From the NCBI GenBank assembly GCA_012521935.1, contig JAAYLJ010000035.1, positions 1 through 8,587 of the forward strand: DNA of 8,587 nucleotides. The letters are read 5' to 3'. The position numbers and the translations under genes are program-made. The notes under the pieces are model-generated. The model was not told the DNA's origin. It saw only the letters and a list, made by a program, of their open reading frames with translations, and made no database searches. The stretch is from Campylobacteraceae bacterium (GTDB lineage: Bacteria; Campylobacterota; Campylobacteria; Campylobacterales; Campylobacteraceae). Within the stretch, counting starts at the first letter, position 1. Each line of letters opens with the position of its first letter. Positions 1 through 5,219 of the stretch are shown one piece after another.

Positions 1-26
1 AAATAAAACAGTGAACTTTTAATTTT

Positions 27-932
27 TTAACTCATATTGGTTTTTTCTTTAAGTTTTTGATAAATTGGCTCAAGAGTTGGAAGTTCAAAGTTTTTATTTT
101 CAGCTAGTTTTACTGCCTTGCCAACTAAAAATTCTAACTCATTTTTCTTACCACTATTTATATCAAGCTGCAAAGAAGTTGCTGCATCATAAGGGATATT
201 TTTTTGAGCATTTTGAATTAAACCATCAATTAAGGCAGAATCTATCTTAACATCATAAATATTTGCTAGCTCCTTTAACTCATAAAAAAGATCTCTTAAT
301 TCACTTAAATGATCCTTTAAGACTGCTCCCATTGGCTTATTGTAAAGAGCGGTAAGAGCGCCAAAAGAGACTATGAATATATATTTTTTCCAACACTCAT
401 AATCTATATCTTTAGCCACCTTTACGCTAAGCCTAGCACCTTCAAAAAGCTCTTTTACCTTTAGTAAAGGAGTGTTATCTTCTTTTTGACCTACTATCAA
501 TAAGAAAGTTTCACCCTTTTTTCTAATCACTCCAGGTTTAACTATGTTTGAGTTAATGTATATGCAAGATGAAGCTATGAAACTTTTTGGAAAATACTCT
601 TTTAAACTTTTTTCATACTCTAAGCCATTGCAAATTGAGAATAAAATAGTATCTTTGGTTGCAAACTCTTTTAAAAGCTTAGCACTTGCCTCTAAATCAT
701 ACGCTTTTGTGCAAAAGATTATAAGATCAAATTTCTCTCCTTTTTTTGGCATAGTTGTAAAAAATTTGGGGGCAACTTTAATTAAAGAGTCTCCATCAAG
801 CAAGGTTAATCCATCTTTTTCAAAAACTTTCAAATAAGACTCTTTAGTAATCATGCTAACATCATATTTAGTAGATAACATTGCGCCTAAATATCCCCCA
901 ACTCCGCCTGTACCAACTATTGCAACTTTCAT
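27..932 (-). CDS. panE: 2-dehydropantoate 2-reductase (ketopantoate reductase) family protein
   Basis: Probably a cytoplasmic NADPH-dependent reductase that turns 2-dehydropantoate into pantoate for pantothenate and CoA synthesis. Its 301 residues fit the family. The N-terminus has the Rossmann dinucleotide motif GTGGVGG at residues 7-13. Asn102 in CNGLE matches the conserved NG Asn. WKKY at 181-184 supplies the expected catalytic Lys (183), and KKNELEFLVG at 262-271 carries the expected acidic residue (Glu265). The two Asn that follow the catalytic Lys in the E. coli enzyme are replaced by Ile187 and Gly191, as in more distant family members, so the substrate is less certain than the fold. 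The ATG start is supported by AAGGAT a few bases upstream on the minus strand (about 937-942). It is transcribed away from the HEPN-like gene. The last 26 bases of the window edge beyond its stop hold nothing I recognise. Confidence 0.85.
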   Translation of the reverse strand: MKVAIVGTGGVGGYLGAMLSTKYDVSMITKESYLKVFEKDGLTLLDGDSLIKVAPKFFTTMPKKGEKFDLIIFCTKAYDLEASAKLLKEFATKDTILFSICNGLEYEKSLKEYFPKSFIASSCIYINSNIVKPGVIRKKGETFLLIVGQKEDNTPLLKVKELFEGARLSVKVAKDIDYECWKKYIFIVSFGALTALYNKPMGAVLKDHLSELRDLFYELKELANIYDVKIDSALIDGLIQNAQKNIPYDAATSLQLDINSGKKNELEFLVGKAVKLAENKNFELPTLEPIYQKLKEKTNMS

Positions 933-964
933 TTAAAATCCTTATCTTATTTACTTTGGTTAGC

Positions 965-970
965 TATAAT
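965..970 (+). promoter_or_regulatory. candidate -10 element, plus strand, overlapping the panE-like promoter
   Basis: A perfect TATAAT that would start transcription near 977 towards the gene at 1058. A second perfect TATAAT lies closer to that gene, so this one may be a chance product of the symmetric TATAATA sequence. No clear -35 is visible. Confidence 0.25.
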
Positions 971-974
971 AACA
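966..974 (-). promoter_or_regulatory. candidate extended -10 promoter for the panE-like gene
   Basis: On the minus strand this reads TGTTATTAT: a TG extension, one base, then TATTAT, a five of six match to TATAAT. It lies about 34 bases before the ATG at 932. No clear -35 is visible. It shares its bases with a TATAAT on the plus strand at 965-970, so it may belong to a divergent pair. Confidence 0.4.
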
Positions 975-1028
975 TATTTTCCCACTATAAAATGGTTAAG
1001 TTTTGAGATTTTTAGTATTAGTTTTTTT

Positions 1029-1034
1029 TATAAT
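1029..1034 (+). promoter_or_regulatory. candidate -10 promoter for the HEPN-like gene
   Basis: A perfect TATAAT just after a run of eight T. It would start transcription near 1041 and leave a leader of about 17 bases before the ATG at 1058. The T-rich upstream region and lack of a good -35 fit sigma70-type promoters of Campylobacterota. Confidence 0.45.
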
Positions 1035-1057
1035 CTTTCATAAAATTAAGTAAAAAA

Positions 1058-1750
1058 ATGAAGGCAAAAAACAAAATTCTTTTAGAAGATGCGCTTTTGT
1101 TGGTTGAACAAAACTTTTTTTTCCTACATGCTGGACAGTTTTTTGGAAAATTAGCAAAAGAAGCAGAGTTTGATGATGAAATTCTTAGTGTTTCACTAAA
1201 GTGCGATGAGCTTCATACATATAAGTTTCACCCCCAATTTACTAGAGCAGTTATTGATGATGCGAAGAGTCATCTAGGTGAAGTTAGTCTTTTTGAGTAC
1301 TTTGTAGCTTTTAATGCCTTTAGAGGAATAGGCATGGCAATGGTTGAAGCCATGAGACTTGAGACATCTTTTTCTATGTTTTTAAAAAAACAATTAGGAC
1401 TTCAATATGAACCTTTTTATGACATTTTATCTTTTATTAGAAATGTACTATCTCACAATATTCATGCTGAAATAGCACTTAGCTCTAAAGACTTTGATGG
1501 AACACTAAAAAGAATAAAAAGAATGAAAAGAGATACAAATGTAATTTTTAATTTTAATTATCAAGAAGATCTACCGCAAATTTTATCCCCTCATCCAAGT
1601 TATGGTTTTACTTGTGAGGTGGATTTTGAAGAGTTAGAAGAGGGTATGGAGTTTTTAGAAGTACTGCCTCTTTGGGAACTTTTTATGATTAGCGAGCTTT
1701 CATTTAACCTAGTTCAAGCCTTTAGAGCATTAAATCCCAATAACTTATAG
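1058..1750 (+). CDS. uncharacterised 230-residue protein with a HEPN-like RNxxxH motif
   Basis: I do not recognise a named family. The first 140 residues look mostly helical and hold RNVLSH at 128-133, preceded by a hydrophobic helix (YDILSFI). An Arg followed by a polar residue, then three residues and His, is the RX4-6H signature of HEPN RNA-cleaving or nucleotide-binding domains, and the helical setting fits. The rest has a charged patch (KRIKRMKR, 151-158), a short strand-like segment and an acidic amphipathic region (EELEEGMEFLE, 191-201) ending in a hydrophobic helix. There is no signal peptide or membrane segment. Its ribosome binding site is weak (AAG about seven bases before the ATG). 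No nucleotidyltransferase or antitoxin gene stands beside it, so a toxin role is unsupported. Its end overlaps the transporter gene on the other strand. The HEPN link is inferred from a short motif only. Confidence 0.8.
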   Translation: MKAKNKILLEDALLLVEQNFFFLHAGQFFGKLAKEAEFDDEILSVSLKCDELHTYKFHPQFTRAVIDDAKSHLGEVSLFEYFVAFNAFRGIGMAMVEAMRLETSFSMFLKKQLGLQYEPFYDILSFIRNVLSHNIHAEIALSSKDFDGTLKRIKRMKRDTNVIFNFNYQEDLPQILSPHPSYGFTCEVDFEELEEGMEFLEVLPLWELFMISELSFNLVQAFRALNPNNL

Positions 1751-3068
1751 CTATTAGCGTTATTACTAAAATAGATACTATATTTATGAAAAATCCAAAC
1801 TTCATCATTGTTGTAGTTTTAACTACACCTGTGCTCATTGCTATCGCATTTGGAGGGGTTGCGATAGGGAGCATGAAAGCGTAGCTTGCGGAGATTGTTG
1901 TAACTAAAAGTAAGAGTTCAATTTTTATTGATGATAATTCTCCAAAAGCATAAACTATTGGCAAAGCTATGGATATTAAAGCAGTATTGCTTGTTATGTT
2001 TGTAGTAAATGAGATGATAAAGCACATTATTAAAATCAAAACCCAAGGAGATAAAGATGATAAAATGTGCAGTTTTAAAGCAAACTCTCCTGCTAATCCA
2101 GTAGATGAGAAAGCTTGAGCTATGCTAAACCCAGCGCCAAATAAAAATATGATTTCATAAGGAATTTTTTTAGTATCACTCCATTTTAAAAACCCTATTT
2201 TTGGCAAAAACATAAGCAGTCCAAATCCAAGCAATATTCCACTCTCATTTAACCCCAAACCCTTATAATATGGCTCAATAGGCGAGTTTAACAAAAGCAA
2301 TAGTGCTAGTAAAGATAAAACAATAAGCAATCTTTTTTGCTCAAATGAGAGAGGGTTATTGTCTTTTAACTCTTTGATTTGCTCCTTTTTTTTAATGCCA
2401 AATGAGAGTAGGTAAGATGAGATAATTAAGATAAGTATTGATAAAGGAGCTACTAAAACTATCCACTCTATAAAACCAATTCCTGGTAATCCTTCTTTTT
2501 GTAAAAATCCCAAAAGAATCATATTTGGTGGAGTGCCAATTGGAGTCATAATCCCTCCAATGCTAGCTCCATACGCAATTGCCAAAATAAATCTTACTTG
2601 AAGATTTTGACTATTTGTTAAAAATGAAGCAATAGGGATTAGCAAAAGAGCCGCAGTTGTGTTTGAGAGCATTGAGCTTAAAAATGCTGAAGTTGCACCA
2701 AGTGAGAGGATAATGCCAAAGGGAGTTTTTGGAAAAACAGATAAAATCTTAGTTGCAATAAGTTGATGAAGTTTAGTTTTTTCTGTTGCAATAGCTAGTA
2801 AGAAACCGCCTAAAAATAGAAAGATTATAGGGTTAGAGTAGTTTGCTGTAGTGCTATTTGTTGGCAAGATATTAAAAAATGGAAAGATGATTATGGGGAT
2901 TAATGAGACAACTCCAAGCGGGAGTCCTTCATTTGTCCATAAAACCACCATCGTAATTAAAACTGCAATAAAAGCTGCTTGTATTGGTGTGAAAAATGAG
3001 AAAGAGACTAAAAAGCCAGTAGTGCCAGCAAGAAGTGCTAAAAAAATAGGAAAAACCTCTTTAACCAT
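1722..3068 (-). CDS. SLC13/DASS-family anion (dicarboxylate, sulfate or phosphate) transporter
   Basis: An integral inner-membrane protein of 448 residues, made almost entirely of hydrophobic segments. It probably imports an anion such as a C4-dicarboxylate, often with sodium. The family's two-fold internal repeat is clear. The first half has LSNTTA (SNT at 135-137) followed by GTPPN (178-182). The second half has TSNTA (SNT at 360-362) followed by ATPPN (403-407). These paired SNT and TPPN elements form the substrate and sodium sites in the family. A cytoplasmic charged loop lies around 225-245. The ATG at 3068 has a purine-rich AAGAGAG about five bases upstream. The substrate cannot be told from sequence. 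The gene points away from the sensor gene and overlaps the HEPN-like gene tail to tail by 29 bases. Confidence 0.9.
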   Translation of the reverse strand: MVKEVFPIFLALLAGTTGFLVSFSFFTPIQAAFIAVLITMVVLWTNEGLPLGVVSLIPIIIFPFFNILPTNSTTANYSNPIIFLFLGGFLLAIATEKTKLHQLIATKILSVFPKTPFGIILSLGATSAFLSSMLSNTTAALLLIPIASFLTNSQNLQVRFILAIAYGASIGGIMTPIGTPPNMILLGFLQKEGLPGIGFIEWIVLVAPLSILILIISSYLLSFGIKKKEQIKELKDNNPLSFEQKRLLIVLSLLALLLLLNSPIEPYYKGLGLNESGILLGFGLLMFLPKIGFLKWSDTKKIPYEIIFLFGAGFSIAQAFSSTGLAGEFALKLHILSSLSPWVLILIMCFIISFTTNITSNTALISIALPIVYAFGELSSIKIELLLLVTTISASYAFMLPIATPPNAIAMSTGVVKTTTMMKFGFFINIVSILVITLIAISYWDLML

Positions 3069-3103
3069 AAACTCTCTTTTAAACTGTTTTAAATAAAGCC
3101 CAA

Positions 3104-3112
3104 ATTATGCCA
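3104..3112 (-). promoter_or_regulatory. candidate extended -10 promoter for the transporter gene
   Basis: On the minus strand this reads TGGCATAAT: a TG extension and CATAAT, a five of six match to the consensus. It lies about 36 bases before the ATG at 3068. No convincing -35 is seen. Confidence 0.4.
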
Positions 3113-3142
3113 TAGTAAAAAGAAATTAGGGTTTTTTAAAAC

Positions 3143-3200
3143 AAAACAGACTCTATTTGTACTAATTCACACTATTTTGCTATTTTCTTAAGTCTGTTTT
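3143..3200. repeat. perfect 10-base inverted repeat in the divergent intergenic region
   Basis: AAAACAGACT at 3143-3152 is matched by its exact reverse complement AGTCTGTTTT at 3191-3200, 38 bases apart. The right arm ends three bases before the TATAAT of the sensor promoter, and the left arm lies about 30 bases upstream of the transporter promoter. The loop is too long for a terminator. An operator pair is possible, but A/T-rich sequence yields such matches by chance. Confidence 0.4.
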
Positions 3201-3203
3201 TAA

Positions 3204-3209
3204 TATAAT
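3204..3209 (+). promoter_or_regulatory. candidate -10 promoter for the heme-sensor GGDEF/EAL gene
   Basis: A perfect TATAAT preceded by a T-rich tract (AGTCTGTTTT). Transcription would start near 3216, giving a leader of about 18 bases that just includes the ribosome binding site. No consensus -35 lies at the right distance. Confidence 0.5.
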
Positions 3210-3221
3210 CTGTCGCTTCAA

Positions 3222-3227
3222 AAAGGA
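3222..3227 (+). promoter_or_regulatory. ribosome binding site that selects the TTG start at 3234
   Basis: AAAGGA ends about seven bases before TTG at 3234, the only plausible start codon at that distance in the frame. The next residues (SGYKK, then a hydrophobic segment) make a normal N-terminal membrane anchor, which supports TTG as the start. Confidence 0.6.
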
Positions 3228-3233
3228 TAAAAA

Positions 3234-5051
3234 TTGAGTGGATATAAGAAAGTCTTATCTGTTTTAATTGTCGTTGCCTCTTTTTTGCTCGTGCTTAAGG
3301 GGATTAGAGACTATAATAATTTAAAAGAGACTTTTAGTTTGATAGTGATAGAGGAGTCAAAATCATTAACAGATATAATTTTATCCATTAGAAAATCTTT
3401 TGAAACTTTTTTAGTAGAAAATTTAAAAAAGGCGCAAGACAAAAAGATTATGCCTATTTCCATTGTTGAAAATATTACTACAAATTTTAGCAGTATTGAT
3501 AATGGAAGAAGAAAAATCGAAATTGTCTCAATGTTGCCTCATGAGACAAGAAATAAACCAACAAAACAAGATGAGAAGATTTTAGAGTGGTTTAAAAACA
3601 ATCCAACAAAAGAGAACTATTTTGAAAAAAACAGTAGTAACTACATTTACTATGCCCCTTTAAGAGTTGATAGCATTTGCCTAGAGTGCCATACAAAAAG
3701 TGAACTTACCAAAGAACATAAAGAGGGTTCCATTTATGGGGCTATTAAGATAATTGGTAGCAATGAGATAGTTAAAGCCAATTTAAAAAAACAGTATGAT
3801 CAGTACATGATAATCTATACATTCATAGTTACAATTCTTTTCATGCTTTTAATTTTGCTAATAAAACAGATATTTTATAAAGAAGAGAGATATAGAAAGA
3901 GTTTAGAAAAAGAGATTAAATCTCAAGCTAAACTGCTAGATTATAGGCTTTATCACGATAGTTTAACTGCTCTTCCAAATAGAAATCAACTCATTAAAGA
4001 TTTAAGTAAACCAGAAAAGCTTCTTTTAACTTTAGTAAATATCGATGAATTTAGACACATAAATGATCTTTATGGGGAAGATTCAGGTGATGAAGTACTC
4101 ATCTCTTTGGCTGGATTTTTAAAAGAGTTTGCAAAAAAATATAAAGCTCTAGCTTATAAACTTCACGCAGATGAGTTTGCTTTAATCTTTAAAGATATAT
4201 CCACCAAAGAGTTATCCATCATTGCAAGTGAGCTCACATCTGAGGTTTCACAACTTGTTGTCATTACTGATGATAATTTTGTGATAAATATGGGAGTAAC
4301 TATTGGCGCGGCAATGGATGAGAGTGAACTTTTAACGCACGCAGATATGGCACTAAAGCAAGCAAAGAAAAATAAACTCTCTTACCTTTTATATGAAGAG
4401 TCACTTGAGATTAAAGAGGAGTATGAGAGAAATATTGAGTGGGCTAGGAAAATTAAAAAAGCTATAAAAAATGAGAAAATAGTTCCATATTATCAAGCTA
4501 TCTTCAATACAGATGGAAAAAGTATCGCTAGTGTTGAAGTTTTAATGAGGATGATAGATGAGAATGCAGAAGCTATTAGCCCAATTTTGTTTTTAGATAT
4601 AGCTAAAAAGAATAAACTATATCCACAATTAACTAAAATCATTATCCAAAAAAGCTTTAAAGAGCTAGCGCTAGTTGATATAGATTTTTCTATAAACTTA
4701 TCGATAATTGATATTGTAAATCAAAAAACATTCAAATTTATTTTAGATCAAATTGACAAGTTTCCAGATCCAAGAAGAATTACTTTTGAAATCCTTGAGA
4801 GCGAGGGGGTGGAAAATTATGAAGAGATTTTAAATTTTGTAAAGATTGTAAAATCTTATGGGTGCAACATTGCAATAGACGATTTTGGCTCAGGTTATTC
4901 AAATTTTGCCCATATTTTAAATTTAAAAATCGATCTACTAAAACTTGATGCCTCTTTAATTAAAGATATAGATTCAAATAAAAGCGCTTTAGTTATCGTT
5001 AAAGCCATTTACTCTTTTGCAAAAACATTAGGGATAAAAACTTGCGCTTAA
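3234..5051 (+). CDS. membrane heme-sensor protein with degenerate GGDEF and truncated EAL domain
   Basis: A predicted cyclic-di-GMP signalling protein. A membrane segment at about 7-24 is followed by a periplasmic region of the Tll0287-like (DUF3365) type. CLECH at 149-153 is a CxxCH site for covalent c-type heme, so it may sense redox state or a gas ligand. A second membrane segment spans about 192-213. The GGDEF domain begins near DSLTALPNRN (242-251), but its active-site loop reads HADEF (311-315) and lacks the two Gly, so cyclase activity is unlikely. The EAL domain carries EVLMR (435-439), Asn488, Glu519, DDFG (549-552) and Lys570, the expected phosphodiesterase residues. An in-frame TAA then ends the protein after 605 residues, at the position of the next catalytic Glu. 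A further 40 codons of EAL sequence follow in the same frame. The product as written should lack phosphodiesterase activity. The start is TTG. Confidence 0.85.
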   Translation: MSGYKKVLSVLIVVASFLLVLKGIRDYNNLKETFSLIVIEESKSLTDIILSIRKSFETFLVENLKKAQDKKIMPISIVENITTNFSSIDNGRRKIEIVSMLPHETRNKPTKQDEKILEWFKNNPTKENYFEKNSSNYIYYAPLRVDSICLECHTKSELTKEHKEGSIYGAIKIIGSNEIVKANLKKQYDQYMIIYTFIVTILFMLLILLIKQIFYKEERYRKSLEKEIKSQAKLLDYRLYHDSLTALPNRNQLIKDLSKPEKLLLTLVNIDEFRHINDLYGEDSGDEVLISLAGFLKEFAKKYKALAYKLHADEFALIFKDISTKELSIIASELTSEVSQLVVITDDNFVINMGVTIGAAMDESELLTHADMALKQAKKNKLSYLLYEESLEIKEEYERNIEWARKIKKAIKNEKIVPYYQAIFNTDGKSIASVEVLMRMIDENAEAISPILFLDIAKKNKLYPQLTKIIIQKSFKELALVDIDFSINLSIIDIVNQKTFKFILDQIDKFPDPRRITFEILESEGVENYEEILNFVKIVKSYGCNIAIDDFGSGYSNFAHILNLKIDLLKLDASLIKDIDSNKSALVIVKAIYSFAKTLGIKTCA

Positions 5052-5174
5052 TTTATCCACTCAAAAGAGGTTTATGAAACATTAAAAGAGCTCAAGATAG
5101 ACTTTATGCAAGGATACAATTTTGCAGAGCCAATCCCTCTAAAAGAGTTAAAGAAAAGTTTTCCTTTAGTGTAA
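5049..5174 (+). pseudogene. premature TAA and severed C-terminal tail of the EAL domain
   Basis: After the TAA at 5049-5051 the same frame stays open for 40 codons to a second TAA at 5172-5174. It encodes FIHSKEVYETLKEL, then IDFMQGYNFAEPI, a typical end of an EAL domain. The conserved Gln is codon 626, exactly 20 after the stop. This equals the spacing between the EGVE Glu and the Gln in characterised EAL enzymes such as RocR (352 and 372). GAA to TAA is a single-base change. There is no sign of a frameshift. The tail has no evident start signal of its own. Confidence 0.85.
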
Positions 5175-5219
5175 AAGCTTATCTATTAACTGTTTATACT
5201 TCTTCTCTATAACATGCCT
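5166..5219 (-). pseudogene. severed C-terminal tail of the acyl-CoA ligase, beyond a premature TGA
   Basis: Directly after the TGA at 5220-5222 the minus-strand frame continues with RHVIEKKYKQLIDKLLH and ends in TAA at 5166-5168. In AMP-forming long-chain ligases the catalytic-Lys motif TLKxxR is normally followed by a tail of this kind. The tail therefore looks like the original end of the gene, cut off by one substitution, most simply AGA or CGA to TGA. Read through, the ligase would overlap the read-through EAL gene by nine bases (5166-5174). Confidence 0.8.

Noticed and set aside
6..12. AAAACAG/CTGTTTT as a repeated regulatory word (also at 3084, 3143, 3194 and 7097)
   Set aside because: The same seven bases also occur inside coding regions of this A/T-rich window, so apart from the 10-base inverted repeat they are probably chance.
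65..250. Open frame on the plus strand inside the panE-like gene; also 544-837, 2851-3096, 5257-5619 and 6649-6942
   Set aside because: These lie antisense inside well-supported genes, have low-complexity protein sequence with no recognisable domain, and lack good ribosome binding sites.
1058..1750. A toxin-antitoxin or HEPN/MNT pair
   Set aside because: The neighbours are a metabolic reductase and a transporter on the other strand; no small partner gene is found on either side.
5049..5174. Frameshift as the cause of the EAL truncation
   Set aside because: The domain continues in the same frame with conserved spacing of Glu position and Gln, so no base was gained or lost.
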